From Arthrobacter sp. MYb227 (GTDB taxonomy: Bacteria; Actinomycetota; Actinomycetes; Actinomycetales; Micrococcaceae), in contig NZ_PCPT01000003.1 of NCBI RefSeq assembly GCF_002975435.1, forward strand, positions 310,001 to 374,000: 64,000 bases of DNA, read 5' to 3'. The notes beneath the pieces are model-generated. The model was not told the DNA's origin, did no database searches, and saw only the letters and a program-made list of their open reading frames with translations. The first letter of the stretch is position 1; every line of letters begins with the position of its first letter. The position numbers were made by a program, and so were the translations under genes. Below, one piece after another: positions 17,560-27,646 of the stretch.

Positions 17560-18015
17560 GTGACCGATTACGTTTTGGCCCAGGCCGCAGCCGGCAAGGC
17601 CCCATTCGACCCCACCATGTTGATCATGCTTGCAGCTTTTGGTCTGCTGATCTTCATGATGATGCGTGGCCGTAAGAAGGCTGCCAAGGCTCAGGAAGAG
17701 ATTCGTTCAAACCTGGCGCCCGGTGCCGAGGTCATGACCCAGTTCGGACTTTTCGGTCGCATTGTGAGCATCAATACCGAAGAGAACAAGATCGTTCTCG
17801 AGGTTTCCCCAGGTAGCAACGTCACAGTTCACTCGCAGACGGTTGCCAAAGTTGTTCCTCCGGAGACAGCTGCCCCGGTTGTCGAAGTTCCAAACGATAT
17901 TTCATCGTTGACTCCGGCCTCGGCCGAGAGCGCCGAAACAACCGAGCTGGCCAACGAAACCGCCGAGGAAACTCTGCGTCGCCTCAACAATGAGGACAAC
18001 GGCCCGAAGGCCTAA
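17560..18015 (+). CDS. yajC: Preprotein translocase subunit YajC
   Basis: Small membrane component of the SecDF-YajC complex, 151 residues. One membrane span (about 20-38, MLIMLAAFGLLIFMMM) is followed by RGRKKAAKAQEE and the conserved LAPGAEVMTQFGLFGRIVSI domain. The C-terminal 50 residues are acidic and variable. It starts with GTG 17560. The 180-base gap after ruvB presumably holds its promoter (TAGGAT about 17481-17486 is a candidate -10). secD follows after 197 bases. Confidence 0.93.
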   Translation: MTDYVLAQAAAGKAPFDPTMLIMLAAFGLLIFMMMRGRKKAAKAQEEIRSNLAPGAEVMTQFGLFGRIVSINTEENKIVLEVSPGSNVTVHSQTVAKVVPPETAAPVVEVPNDISSLTPASAESAETTELANETAEETLRRLNNEDNGPKA

Positions 18016-18112
18016 GCCCTACAAACAATTTATGTGAATGGTGTGGAGGAAGAAAACCAATGCAACTCGCATTGGGTGAGCACTCTGAATTACACCGATT
18101 TTCACCAAGCGG

Positions 18113-18157
18113 CCCGGGGCACTGAGAGAAACCAACAGGTCTCCTACCCCGGGTTTT
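18113..18157 (+). promoter_or_regulatory. Terminator-like hairpin in the secD leader
   Basis: CCCGGGG (18113-18119) pairs with CCCCGGG (18147-18153), followed by TTTT. Within the loop GAGA can pair with TCTC. A smaller stem CCAATGC/GCATTGG lies just upstream (18057-18075). Together they could form an attenuator or an intergenic terminator between yajC and secD. Confidence 0.4.
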
Positions 18158-18212
18158 ACGCGGAGTCTTCGTTCGCGCCTCGTAGCGGACGCAACAATCA
18201 GAAAGCCTCACG

Positions 18213-19946
18213 ATGTCAACTACTGGTCCGATCAAGCAGGCTCGCAAAGCCCTGCTATGGCTCGGCGTTATCTTCCTAGTCTCAGCACTCGTCCTCATTG
18301 GAGGAGTGATCGGATCGAAGACGACTTTTGCCCCGAAACTTGCCCTCGACCTGGAAGGTGGCACACAAATGATCCTTGCACCACGTGTGCAGGGAGGTAG
18401 CGGTGCCGCTACTCAGGAACAGCTCGATCAAGCAGTGGAAATCATTCGCCAGCGGGTGAATGGTTCCGGTGTCTCGGAAGCAGAAATCACCACCCAATCG
18501 GGTCGTAACGTCGTAGTCTCCATGCCAGGTGTTCCAGATGCTCGCACTCGACAGCTCATCCAGGCCTCGGCCAATATGGAGTTCCGCCCGGTCATCGTTG
18601 CCGGCGCTTATGAGGCAACTCCTCAGGATCAGCTGACCCCGGAAGCGGATCTGCCGAAGCCAACCGAGGCACCAAAGAATGCTTCGGATACCAACTGGAT
18701 CACTCCGGAGCTCTTCAAACAATTTGAGGCCTATGATTGCCCGACCGAAGAAGGCAAGGGCGCGGACACCGTTCACCCGGCCGATAAGCCAATGATTTCT
18801 TGCAGCCCCGGTGTGGGCTTGAAATACATTCTCGGTCCCCTTGAAGTACCCGGTGCAAACATTGCAGATGCAACCTCTGCCATGGGCCGCGGTCAGCAGG
18901 GTGTGGTTACCGGTCAGTGGGTCGTTAACTTGGTCTTCAACCCCGAAGGAACCAAGCAGTTCGCCGAGGTGACTCAGCGACTGATCTCGTTGCCTGGCGT
19001 ACAGAACCAGTTCGCCATTGTTTTGGATGGAACTGTTATCTCGGCCCCTACCACCAATGCGGTGATTGCCGATGGTCGAGCAGAAATTTCCGGTAACTTC
19101 ACCGAAGAATCTTCAAAGGCACTTGCCGATCAGCTGAAGTTCGGTGCACTGCCCATTAGCTTCGATATCCAGTCCGAACAGCAGATCTCCGCTACGTTAG
19201 GTGCCGATCAGCTCAAGGGCGGTCTGATCGCAGGTCTAATTGGTCTGCTCTTGGTGGCCATTTACTCGATCTTCCAGTACCGGATGCTTGGCTTTGTCAC
19301 GATACTTTCGTTGATCGCCTCCGGTGTGCTGACCTACCTTGCAATTGTTCTGCTCGGTTGGAGTATGAACTACCGACTCTCGCTTGCCGGTGTGGCGGGT
19401 CTGATTGTTTCAATTGGTCTGATTGCCGACTCCTTCATCGTGTACTTCGAACGTATTCGTGATGAACTGCGTGATGGCCGTCCGTTGCCCTCGGCCGTTG
19501 AAATGGGCTGGAAGCGCGCTAAACGCACGATTCTTGCTGCGAAGGCAGTGAATATTCTTGCTGCGGTAGTCCTCTACGTGGTTGCCGTCGGCAACGTTCG
19601 TGGATTCGCCTTCACCCTTGGTCTCACGGCAATCGTTGACATCGTTGTGGTGTACCTCTTCACCCACCCAATCTTGCAGCTACTTTCCAAGACTAAGTTC
19701 TTCGGCGAGGGACACCGCTTCTCGGGTCTTGACCCGTCGCTGCTTGGTGTTGTCCCGCTTTACCAGGGCGCAGGAAAGATTCGCAGCTTCAGCACCGAAG
19801 CCGAATCGGCTCGCGGCAAGAAGAATGCAAGTGCCGCGAAGGAAGCCGAACGACGTCAGACAATCGCCGAACGACGTCAGGCAGCTGCCCATTCGGGAGC
19901 CACCAAGCACGACGACAGCGCGCAGAAGGATTCATCAAATGGCTAA
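18213..19946 (+). CDS. secD: Protein translocase subunit SecD
   Basis: Proton-driven accessory subunit of the Sec translocon, 577 residues. TM1 is at about 14-36, followed by the D1 motif LALDLEGGTQM, a large periplasmic region (about 50-330), then five more spans with the RND-like core (LIVSIGLIADSFIVYFERIRDE). The C-terminal tail is long, charged and Ala/Arg-rich, with a short internal duplication (ERRQTIAERRQ). The stop lies eight bases inside secF, so the two are translationally coupled. Confidence 0.97.
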   Translation: MSTTGPIKQARKALLWLGVIFLVSALVLIGGVIGSKTTFAPKLALDLEGGTQMILAPRVQGGSGAATQEQLDQAVEIIRQRVNGSGVSEAEITTQSGRNVVVSMPGVPDARTRQLIQASANMEFRPVIVAGAYEATPQDQLTPEADLPKPTEAPKNASDTNWITPELFKQFEAYDCPTEEGKGADTVHPADKPMISCSPGVGLKYILGPLEVPGANIADATSAMGRGQQGVVTGQWVVNLVFNPEGTKQFAEVTQRLISLPGVQNQFAIVLDGTVISAPTTNAVIADGRAEISGNFTEESSKALADQLKFGALPISFDIQSEQQISATLGADQLKGGLIAGLIGLLLVAIYSIFQYRMLGFVTILSLIASGVLTYLAIVLLGWSMNYRLSLAGVAGLIVSIGLIADSFIVYFERIRDELRDGRPLPSAVEMGWKRAKRTILAAKAVNILAAVVLYVVAVGNVRGFAFTLGLTAIVDIVVVYLFTHPILQLLSKTKFFGEGHRFSGLDPSLLGVVPLYQGAGKIRSFSTEAESARGKKNASAAKEAERRQTIAERRQAAAHSGATKHDDSAQKDSSNG

Positions 19947-20919
19947 TCTCGCTACATGGGGCAATGAGCTCTACACAGGTAAGCGCTCCTACCCATTCGT
20001 GGGCAAGCACAACCTCTGGTTCGCCATCGCAGGTCTACTCGTAGTCCTCTCGATCCTCGTCCCGATCGTCAAGGGTGGGTTCAACCTCGGAATTGATTTC
20101 CGTGGTGGCTCCGAATTTACAGTCTCGTCAGTGGAACACACCGACGTGGCCGTTGGTGAGAATGCAGTGCTGGCAATTGCTTCTGATCATCACCCGCGTG
20201 TGACAAACATTGCTGCAAACACCATGCGCATCCAGACCGACAAGCTCACCGATGATCAGACCCTGCAGATCGCAGAGGCACTGGCCAGCGCCTACGGCGT
20301 CTCCAAGGCCGATGTGACCTCGACATTCGTGGGTCCCACCTGGGGACAGGACGTCTCTAAGCAGGCGTTCATTGGTCTGATTGTTTTTGTGGTGCTGGTG
20401 GCCCTGCTCATGGCCCTGTACTTCCGTACCTGGAAGATGTCATTGGCCGCAATCATCGGTCTGCTCACGGTTGTCATCATTACCGCGGGTATCTACGCGT
20501 TGTCCGGATTCGAAGTGACCCCATCGGCGATTATCGGCTTCCTGACAATTCTTAGCTACTCGCTCTATGACACGGTGGTGGTCTTCGATAAGATCCGTGA
20601 AAATACCGCGGGCTTCGTTGATCAACATAAGCGCAGTTTCTCAGAACTTGTGAACCTGGGTATTAACCAGACACTTGTTCGTTCGATCAACACTTCGGTG
20701 GTTGCTGTGTTGCCCGTTGCCTCGATCCTCTTCATCGGTTCGTACCTGCTGGGTGCGGGTACGCTGAAGGATCTGTCTCTGGCATTGTTCGTCGGTATCA
20801 TCGTTGGCACCCTTGCCACGGTCTTTGTCCAGGCTCCGCTGTACGCGTGGCTTCGCCACAAGGATGCCGATGTGCTTGCACACAATAAGAAAATTGAACT
20901 GCAGCGCCAAAGCGCCTAA
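19939..20919 (+). CDS. secF: Protein translocase subunit SecF
   Basis: Partner of SecD in late protein translocation, 326 residues. TM1 is at about 27-46, the F1 motif GIDFRGGSEF, then five spans with IIGFLTILSYSLYDTVVVFD and the GLNQT-like NLGINQTLVRS. ATG 19939 overlaps the end of secD by eight bases. An open frame extends further upstream only as a shadow of secD. A hairpin follows. Confidence 0.97.
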   Translation: MANLATWGNELYTGKRSYPFVGKHNLWFAIAGLLVVLSILVPIVKGGFNLGIDFRGGSEFTVSSVEHTDVAVGENAVLAIASDHHPRVTNIAANTMRIQTDKLTDDQTLQIAEALASAYGVSKADVTSTFVGPTWGQDVSKQAFIGLIVFVVLVALLMALYFRTWKMSLAAIIGLLTVVIITAGIYALSGFEVTPSAIIGFLTILSYSLYDTVVVFDKIRENTAGFVDQHKRSFSELVNLGINQTLVRSINTSVVAVLPVASILFIGSYLLGAGTLKDLSLALFVGIIVGTLATVFVQAPLYAWLRHKDADVLAHNKKIELQRQSA

Positions 20920-20933
20920 ATCAAAATATGCTC

Positions 20934-20979
20934 ACGGCGGGGAATTGGACGTAACGTCCAGCTCCTCGCCGTCTTGCTT
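20934..20979 (+). terminator. Terminator after secF
   Basis: An imperfect 18-bp stem (20934-20951 with 20955-20972; one mismatch and wobbles) with loop TAA, followed by CTTGCTTT. Confidence 0.8.
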
Positions 20980-21124
20980 TATGCTCGAGTGCTATAACCT
21001 TGCATTAGACGTAGTTTCATCGGTATTCACCCCTCGGGGATAAATGCTTAGCTGAGGTAACTGCGCAGCGCGCGATGACTGGTCAACCCAAAAATCGCAT
21101 CAATTTCGAGAGGAGACACTTTTC

Positions 21125-23419
21125 ATGGCTGATAACCAGAGTGTCACGATGCCGGGGACCCCGGGTCCACCACCCAAGCGCGGAACGATTTCCCGCCTTG
21201 TCCGTCTGGCTGGAAGAGGCGCAACTGCCCAGCCGCCGACTCTTGAACCCCTGCTGCGCACGGTACGGGCACAGCACCCCAAGGCAGACCTTGACCTGCT
21301 GATTCGGGCTTATGAAGTTGCCGAGCATCACCATGAGGGCCAAAAGCGCAAGAGTGGGGATCCCTACATCACTCACCCGGTGGCAGTTGCCACGATTCTT
21401 GCCGAAATGGGTATGACCGGGGCAATCCTTGCCGCGGCGCTATTACACGACACCGTCGAGGACACCGACTACTCACTGGCGCAGCTGACCAGCGACTTCG
21501 GCGAAGAGATCGCCAAGCTTGTCGATGGCGTCACCAAGCTTGACAAGGTCAAATTCGGTGAGGCTGCCCAGGCCGAGACCGTGCGTAAAATGGTCATCGC
21601 CATGTCCAAGGACATCCGGGTACTGCTGATCAAACTTGCTGACCGGCTTCACAATGCTCGAACGTGGCGTTATGTTTCCCCCGAGTCCAGTGCTAAGAAG
21701 GCTCGCGAAACCCTAGAAATTTTTGCTCCGCTGGCCCACCGGCTGGGTATGAACACCGTCAAGTGGGAGCTTGAAGATCTGTCCTTCGCCGCGCTACACC
21801 CCAAGGTGTATGAAGAAATCGTTCGCATGGTTGGTGAACGAACACCCGAACGTGAAAAATACCTGAGCACCGTGCGAGCGGCTATTGGTGAAGATCTAGC
21901 CACAGCCAAGCTTAAGGCAACAATTAGCGGGCGACCCAAGCACTACTATTCGATCTATCAAAAAATGATCGTGCGTGGCAAAGACTTTGACGATATTCAT
22001 GACCTGATGGGCGTGCGCGTCCTTGTCGATTCGGTCAGGGATTGCTACGCCGCGCTCGGCCTCATGCACGCGCGCTGGACACCGCTACCTGGGCGTTTCA
22101 AGGATTATATTGCCTTGCCCAAATTCAACCTCTACCAGTCGCTTCACACCACGGTTATTGGTCCCGAGGGTAAACCGGTAGAAATTCAGATCCGCACCCA
22201 TGACATGCATGTGCGCGCAGAATTCGGCGTTGCCGCACACTTCCAGTACAAGCACGGCGGAACCGTGAATGCTGTTGAGGCAAAAGACGGGCAGTCGATG
22301 GACTGGCTGCGAAGCCTCATGGACTGGCAAAACGAGACCAGCGACTCCAACGAGTTCCTTGACTCGCTGCGCTATGAGATCAACTCCGCAGAGGTATTTG
22401 TCTTTACCCCCAAGGGACAGATCATGTCCCTACCAGTGGGTTCCACCCCGATTGATTTTGCCTATGCTGTCCACACCGATGTGGGACACCGTACTATCGG
22501 TGCCCGGGTCAATGGCAAATTGGTGCCATTGAACTCCGAACTTCATCACGGGGACTTGGTAGAAGTCTTTACCTCCAAGGCAGAAGGAGCCGGCCCCAGC
22601 CAAGACTGGGCAGGCTTCGTCAAATCCCCACGGGCCAGAAATAAAATCCGTCAATGGTTCACCAAGGAACGCCGCGAAGAATCAATTGAAAAGGGTAAAG
22701 AGCAGCTGACCAAGGCGCTGCGGAAGAACAATCTTCCGCTGCAGAAGCTCATGACCCATGATGTGCTCTCCGCTGTTGCCCAAGAATTACGTCACCACGA
22801 TATTGCTGCACTTTATGCGGCAGTGGGGGATGGGCATGTTTCTGCACAAAATGTCATCGAACACCTCACCGCGATGGTTGGCGGCGAAGCAAACACCGTT
22901 GAAGCAGCCCTCGAGTCGACTCCGATCTACGCTGTTCCGGGTCGACTCGCCGATTCCGATGCGGGTGTTGTAGTTCAGGGTGCCGGGGAAGTCCTTGCAA
23001 AGCTTGCCCGCTGTTGCACACCTGTACCTCCGGATCCGATCAAGGGATTTGTCACACGCGGTGCAGGAGTATCGGTGCATCGTGCCGATTGCGTGAACCT
23101 CAAACAACTTGAACTTCAACCGGATCGGGTGGTGGCGGTTCAATGGGCTCCCACCAAATCTAGTGTGTTCTTGGTGGAAATTCAGGTTGAAGCGTTGGAC
23201 CGCAAATCCCTGCTCTCGGATGTCACCAAGGTACTTTCGGATAATCACGTGAATATCTTGGCCGCCAGCGTGAACACCTCAAAGGACCGAGTTGCGTTCT
23301 CCCGCTTCGCCTTTGAAATGGGAGATCCGAAATACCTGAACCACGTGCTCAACGCCGTACGACGGATCGATGGCGTCTACGATGTCTACCGCACCACCGG
23401 TGGGCACCGCCGCTCGTAG
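21125..23419 (+). CDS. relA: Bifunctional (p)ppGpp synthetase/hydrolase
   Basis: RelA/SpoT homologue of 764 residues that makes and degrades the stringent-response alarmone. HD hydrolase domain (about 55-215) with intact LLHDTVEDT (His108, Asp109). Synthetase domain (about 255-375) with [13 protein letters not shown] and DLMGVRV. TGS domain (about 410-470, VFVFTPKGQ). C-terminal zinc-finger-like region with CCTPVPPD, and ACT domain (about 690-760). Both catalytic sites look functional. The last 34 bases overlap the 3' end of a minus-strand gene. Confidence 0.97.
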   Translation: MADNQSVTMPGTPGPPPKRGTISRLVRLAGRGATAQPPTLEPLLRTVRAQHPKADLDLLIRAYEVAEHHHEGQKRKSGDPYITHPVAVATILAEMGMTGAILAAALLHDTVEDTDYSLAQLTSDFGEEIAKLVDGVTKLDKVKFGEAAQAETVRKMVIAMSKDIRVLLIKLADRLHNARTWRYVSPESSAKKARETLEIFAPLAHRLGMNTVKWELEDLSFAALHPKVYEEIVRMVGERTPEREKYLSTVRAAIGEDLATAKLKATISGRPKHYYSIYQKMIVRGKDFDDIHDLMGVRVLVDSVRDCYAALGLMHARWTPLPGRFKDYIALPKFNLYQSLHTTVIGPEGKPVEIQIRTHDMHVRAEFGVAAHFQYKHGGTVNAVEAKDGQSMDWLRSLMDWQNETSDSNEFLDSLRYEINSAEVFVFTPKGQIMSLPVGSTPIDFAYAVHTDVGHRTIGARVNGKLVPLNSELHHGDLVEVFTSKAEGAGPSQDWAGFVKSPRARNKIRQWFTKERREESIEKGKEQLTKALRKNNLPLQKLMTHDVLSAVAQELRHHDIAALYAAVGDGHVSAQNVIEHLTAMVGGEANTVEAALESTPIYAVPGRLADSDAGVVVQGAGEVLAKLARCCTPVPPDPIKGFVTRGAGVSVHRADCVNLKQLELQPDRVVAVQWAPTKSSVFLVEIQVEALDRKSLLSDVTKVLSDNHVNILAASVNTSKDRVAFSRFAFEMGDPKYLNHVLNAVRRIDGVYDVYRTTGGHRRS

Positions 23420-24066
23420 CCACGGACATCTTCTCGATCTTGGTGTGCTGGCTTTTCAGCTATAAGCCGGCGCACCAAGGCAAGAGCCCTAATCCGCCCG
23501 GGTCTGCGAGCCGCCAATGCAATCTGATGTTCTATCTTGGTAAAGCTGCAATTCAGCTTTGCCGAGGCATCAATGGCCTCTAGAATTTGTGCTGCCTGCT
23601 CGAGTTGGGAACTGAAAGCAATATCCAGTGCAGTTCGCAACGGTGAGGTCACCTTGACGCCACCGAGCCGGCTAATGTGTTCTTCACCGGTTGGTCCCTC
23701 ACTCATGCGCAGAATCATCCGCGAAGTGGGTGGGCAGGGCCGGTGATAGCGCGGGACGACTATTTCAATCTCGGTTGGACTTGGGGCACACCCGTAGATC
23801 CAGGCGGCCGTTCGCTTACACAGTGCACTATCTTCATTGAGGTAGCTTCCCGCAACTCCTGCTGCAACCTTGGCCCGGGTGGCCCCTTCATCGGCAATGG
23901 AACCCGGAAGATACGCACCGGGGAGTACCTCACGTAATAATCCACGCAGACGCAATGCCTGCAGCTCGTTGCGGGTAAACGGCTCACCGACTATGACAAG
24001 GTGCTGTGCAATATCCGCTGATTGTGGGGGAGCACTTTGCCGGTACTGGTTCGATAGCTTTTCCAT
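23386..24066 (-). CDS. AbiEi-like protein (type IV antitoxin family fold)
   Basis: A 226-residue protein with an N-terminal winged-helix-like stretch ([25 protein letters not shown], about 29-53), then the AbiEi-type region [26 protein letters not shown] and [17 protein letters not shown]. Such proteins are abundant in Actinobacteria, often fused to a DUF559 nuclease-like domain, which is missing here. No AbiEii nucleotidyltransferase toxin gene is next to it, so a toxin-antitoxin role is unsupported. ATG 24066 is chosen over an upstream in-frame start that would lie in the terminator of the next gene. It converges on and overlaps relA by 34 bases. Confidence 0.65.
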   Translation of the reverse strand: MEKLSNQYRQSAPPQSADIAQHLVIVGEPFTRNELQALRLRGLLREVLPGAYLPGSIADEGATRAKVAAGVAGSYLNEDSALCKRTAAWIYGCAPSPTEIEIVVPRYHRPCPPTSRMILRMSEGPTGEEHISRLGGVKVTSPLRTALDIAFSSQLEQAAQILEAIDASAKLNCSFTKIEHQIALAARRPGRIRALALVRRLIAEKPAHQDREDVRGYERRCPPVVR

Positions 24067-24148
24067 CCACCAACTCTTACAGCTTAAGTAGCTGCCGAGG
24101 CTGTTAACCAAAAATCTGTGGATAACTTCTTGAACCACTAGTTTGTGC

Positions 24149-24208
24149 AAAAAGGTGTGGTCCCGTTCGTTCCTCTGACACGAGGATTGAACGGGACCAC
24201 ACCTTTTT
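24149..24208 (-). terminator. Terminator of the DUF349 gene
   Basis: A perfect 20-bp stem (24149-24168 with 24189-24208) with an inner CCTC/GAGG pairing. On the minus strand it ends in TTTTTG, 47 bases beyond the DUF349 stop codon. Confidence 0.93.
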
Positions 24209-24255
24209 GTTGCGTTCTTTAGCTAAGATGTTGCAGGCTCAGCCTAAGGGCTGGA

Positions 24256-25794
24256 TTACTGGAAGTCGGCTGCCGACTTCTGCAGGGTTTCGAGCCACAA
24301 GCGACGAGCATCCAGAGCTTCCTGGGCTGCCTTGATCTTCTTCTCTACGCCCTTGGCCTGAGCCTTAGCAAGATCATCTTCAAGACCGGCAATGGCATCC
24401 TCAAGCTGAGTCAGCATGGAGTTGGAACGTGCCTTGGTCTCCGGGTTTGAACGACGCCACTGGTCATCCTCTGCCGAACGAACAGCATCCTCGACCTGAC
24501 GCAGCGAAGACTCGACGCGCTGCATGTCATTGCGTGGAACCTTGCCAGCAGCTTCCCAGCGGTCACGAATTGACTCGAGCAGCTTCTTGGCTGTAGCAAG
24601 ATCCTTGATTGGTAGCAGGGCCTTGGCTTCAACCAACAGCTCCTCCTTGACCACAAGGTTCGCCGAGTATTCCTCGTCGATTGCTGCGTTTTCTGCTGCA
24701 CGAGCTTCGAAGAATACATCCTGGGCTGCACGGAAGCGTGCCCACAAGGCGTCATCATCCTTACGAGAGGCGCGCTTGGAGCCCTTCCACTCATCCATCA
24801 AACGGCGGTACTCACCGGCAGTGACACCCCAGTCGGTCGACGAGGAAAGCTCTTCGGCGCGAGCAATCAAGGATTCTTTGGTCTTCTTGGCATCAGCATT
24901 TGTTGCATCAAGCTGGGAGAAGTACGCACGACGGTGACGGTCAAAGGTGGTGCGGGCACCGCGGAAGCGCTTCCAGAGTGCATCTTCGGTGGTACGACCC
25001 AAACGGACACCGGACTTCTGGGCGTTCTTCCACGCATCGAACAGATCGTTCATGCGGTTTGAACCCTGCTTCCACTGAACCGTGGTTGGGTCCAAGGCCG
25101 CGAGTTCTTCGGCCTCGGTCACGATGGCCTCGCGGGCCACAAGCTCGGTGGCGCGCAGTTCCTCGTTGACCTTGCGTTCGGTGACGATGAGGTCGGCAAC
25201 TGCCTCGCGTGCTGCTTCAATACGGGACTCAAGCGCTGGGATATCACCAACCATGGCACGTTCAGCAACCGTGGCGCTCAAGGTGTCAAGGGTCTTATTC
25301 ATGTCAGAGCTTGGAGCAAGGGCTGCAACGCGCTGTTCGAGCAGCATCAGAGCAGAGACAACCTCGTCGTGCTTGCGCACAAAGTAAGCGAGCGCTTCCT
25401 CGGCCGTGGCATCCGGGTACTGACCCACGGGGTGTTCGGCGCCAGCAACGATCAAGAACACGTGGCCATCTTCGGAAACGCGGCCAAACTTAGCTGCTTC
25501 CTCCAACGGGGTGGTGAACGTCGGCGGAGCTTGAACCGGCGCCTTGGTCTTGGCCTGAGCGCCCTTGGCACCCGGGCGTGGAACAGCAGGCGCTACGGGG
25601 CTTGGAGCTGGGGCCGGAACAGGCTTGGCTTCGGTAGCAGGTACTTCTTCGGCTGCTACGGGAGCTACTTCTTCACTCGGCGCTGCCTGCGCAGCCTCCT
25701 GAGCCGCCGGCGTTGCCGGGGTCTCTACTTGCTGCTGCTCTTCGGCCACAACTGCTGGCTGGAGATTGTCGTCGGATTGCTGACTGGTGGTCAC
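24256..25794 (-). CDS. DUF349 domain protein
   Basis: A 512-residue, mostly helical protein. Residues 1-95 are Ala/Glu/Pro-rich and probably disordered. The rest holds repeated DUF349 units recognisable by W-K-G/W-x-x-F-R-x-A: LWKRFRGARTTFDRHRRAYF and ALWARFRAAQDVFFEARAA. The C-terminal 50 residues are a likely coiled coil. DUF349 genes neighbour relA/hisS in many actinobacteria, but no biochemical function is established. It is divergent from hisS across a 285-base gap. Confidence 0.9.
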   Translation of the reverse strand: MTTSQQSDDNLQPAVVAEEQQQVETPATPAAQEAAQAAPSEEVAPVAAEEVPATEAKPVPAPAPSPVAPAVPRPGAKGAQAKTKAPVQAPPTFTTPLEEAAKFGRVSEDGHVFLIVAGAEHPVGQYPDATAEEALAYFVRKHDEVVSALMLLEQRVAALAPSSDMNKTLDTLSATVAERAMVGDIPALESRIEAAREAVADLIVTERKVNEELRATELVAREAIVTEAEELAALDPTTVQWKQGSNRMNDLFDAWKNAQKSGVRLGRTTEDALWKRFRGARTTFDRHRRAYFSQLDATNADAKKTKESLIARAEELSSSTDWGVTAGEYRRLMDEWKGSKRASRKDDDALWARFRAAQDVFFEARAAENAAIDEEYSANLVVKEELLVEAKALLPIKDLATAKKLLESIRDRWEAAGKVPRNDMQRVESSLRQVEDAVRSAEDDQWRRSNPETKARSNSMLTQLEDAIAGLEDDLAKAQAKGVEKKIKAAQEALDARRLWLETLQKSAADFQ

Positions 25795-25974
25795 CGCTGA
25801 AACTCTTTCGCTAAGGATCGGCCCCGGAATGTACGCCGGGACTCAACTGTCACCGCCACTTTACCCGCGTTGGTGCGCCCGTTGGTACTCCTAGAGCAAA
25901 ATTGAAGTAACTGATCCCTAGGTTTCGCCCTCGGCGCATCGAGTTGGCGATTAGACTTATAAGGTTGCTTGTTC

Positions 25975-26043
25975 CCAAGACCGGCCACGTAAGCCCCGCT
26001 ATGAGCGGGTGGAACCGGCCGATTCTTGGTAACCATTTTGGTT
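25975..26043 (+). promoter_or_regulatory. Structured hisS leader with a T-box-like core
   Basis: The hisS leader can fold as nested stems: CCAAGA (25975-25980) with TCTTGG (26024-26029); CCGG-CCAC (25981-25988) with GTGG-AA-CCGG (26009-26018); and CCGCT with AGCGG (25996-26000, 26004-26008). GGGTGGAACCG (26007-26017) matches the T-box core GGGTGGNACCG. A small AACC/GGTT hairpin follows (26031-26043), then the ribosome-binding site. No specifier stem is recognised, and TGGA would suit a tRNA with U73, whereas tRNA-His has C73. A structured leader is likely; a true T-box is doubtful. Confidence 0.45.
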
Positions 26044-26079
26044 TCTACCATCCCCAAAGACTCAAGGAGTACATACTTC

Positions 26080-27429
26080 ATGGCACGCAAGGCCTCAATA
26101 TCCGGTTTCCCCGAATGGCTCCCACAGGAGCGCGCGGTGGAGCAGCATGTACTAGACACGCTGCGTCGGATCTTCGAGTTGCATGGTTTCGCAAATATTG
26201 AGACCCGCGCCGTGGAAACCGTCGGCCAGTTACTGCGCAAGGGCGAAATCGACAAGGAAGTTTACGGACTTTCCCGCCTCGCGGCCGAAGAGACCGCCAA
26301 AGACGATCCAAACGCGTTGGCCCTGCACTTCGACTTGACGGTGCCTTTCGCTCGTTACGTTGTCGAAAACGCTGGGCACCTGCCTTTCCCCTTCCGCCGC
26401 TACCAGATGCAGAAGGTTTGGCGTGGTGAACGCCCGCAGGACGGCCGCTTCCGCGAGTTCACCCAGGCCGACATCGACGTGGTGGGAGACGGTGAACTAC
26501 CGTTCCGTTACGATGTGGAACTCGCATTGGTCATTGCCGAGGCTCTCTCTGCACTTCCCATCGGGGACTTCCGCCTGCGCGTCAACAACCGCAAACTTGC
26601 CGAAGGCTTCTACCTGGGGCTGGGGCTAGAAGACACCGCCGGGGTGCTGCGCTCGATTGACAAGCTGGAAAAGATCGGTGCCGACAAGGTAACCGAATTG
26701 CTCAAGACCGAACTCGGCGCCACAGATGAGCAGGCCGCCGCCGCCTTGGCACTGGCACAAATCTGCACCGCGGATGTTTCTTTCGTGGAGCAGGTCCGCG
26801 CACTGGGTGTCACCCACCCGTTGATGGAAGAGGGCTTGGCCGAACTGACCCAAGTCATCGAGGCAGCGGTACGCCGTGCCCCGGGTAAGGTTGTTGCGGA
26901 TCTTTCGATCGCTCGCGGACTGGATTACTACACCGGCACCGTCTATGAAACCGTACTTGTGGGTCACGAGTCTCTGGGTTCGATCTGCTCCGGCGGACGC
27001 TATGAGTCCTTGGCATCCAAGGGCAAGAAGAACTACCCCGGTGTTGGCCTGTCCATCGGTGTGACTCGTCTGGTTTCACGCATGCTCGCCGAAGAGACGG
27101 CCGTTGCTGCGCGTCAGGTTCCCTCGGCCGTGCTTGTCACCTTGGCCAACGATGACTCGTGGAACGATGCTCAGGATGTTGCAGCGGCGTTGCGTGCCCG
27201 CGGTATTGCCTGCGAGGTTGCCGCCAAGGCAGAGAAATTCGGTAAACAGATCAAATACGCGGATAAGCGTGGCATTCCGTTTGTCTGGTTCACCACCGAA
27301 GAAGGTACCCACGAGGTCAAGGACATTCGTTCCGGAGCCCAGGAAGTTGCCGATCCGGCTAGCTGGACGCCGGCCGGGGAAGATCTGCACAACCTGATCT
27401 CGTCAGCAGAAACGCTCCTTGAGGCTTAA
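26080..27429 (+). CDS. hisS: Histidyl-tRNA synthetase
   Basis: Class-II synthetase of 449 residues. Motif 2 region RYQMQKVWRGERPQDGRFREFTQ (shown only as landmarks VWRGERPQ and REFTQADID), the histidine motif RGLDYYTGTVYE, motif 3 GGRYESL and GVGLSIGVTRL, and a C-terminal anticodon-binding domain. ATG 26080 is chosen because AAGGAG (26064-26069) precedes it at the right distance; an in-frame ATG at 26026 lies inside the structured leader. A terminator separates it from aspS. Confidence 0.96.
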   Translation: MARKASISGFPEWLPQERAVEQHVLDTLRRIFELHGFANIETRAVETVGQLLRKGEIDKEVYGLSRLAAEETAKDDPNALALHFDLTVPFARYVVENAGHLPFPFRRYQMQKVWRGERPQDGRFREFTQADIDVVGDGELPFRYDVELALVIAEALSALPIGDFRLRVNNRKLAEGFYLGLGLEDTAGVLRSIDKLEKIGADKVTELLKTELGATDEQAAAALALAQICTADVSFVEQVRALGVTHPLMEEGLAELTQVIEAAVRRAPGKVVADLSIARGLDYYTGTVYETVLVGHESLGSICSGGRYESLASKGKKNYPGVGLSIGVTRLVSRMLAEETAVAARQVPSAVLVTLANDDSWNDAQDVAAALRARGIACEVAAKAEKFGKQIKYADKRGIPFVWFTTEEGTHEVKDIRSGAQEVADPASWTPAGEDLHNLISSAETLLEA

Positions 27430-27443
27430 CTTCGAAGTACCGC

Positions 27444-27486
27444 GAGTCACGAAAGGATGGGCATGTGAACCATCCTTTCGTGACTC
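27444..27486 (+). terminator. Hairpin between hisS and aspS
   Basis: A perfect 17-bp stem (27444-27460 with 27470-27486), loop of nine bases, 14 bases after the hisS stop. It lacks a T-run. Confidence 0.8.
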
Positions 27487-27646
27487 GGCGCACACCTAAT
27501 GCACTTTTAGGGTTTATTGGTGCAATCATGCCGGTAAACTCGCTCATAGATTCTTCACTTTTCGCACCTCGTACTTTTTTGCGCCACCTGCGCGCGAAAT
27601 GACGGGGATATATGCGCAATTCGCACCCTTTTTGGAAAGGAATGCA

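Noticed and set aside
18034-18279. An arrest-peptide leader gene before secD
   Set aside because: The 81-residue frame has no signal or membrane segment, no recognisable arrest motif, and overlaps the secD start.
25975-26030. A confirmed T-box riboswitch for hisS
   Set aside because: Core match only: no specifier stem, and the TGGA does not fit the C73 discriminator of tRNA-His. Kept as a candidate structured leader.
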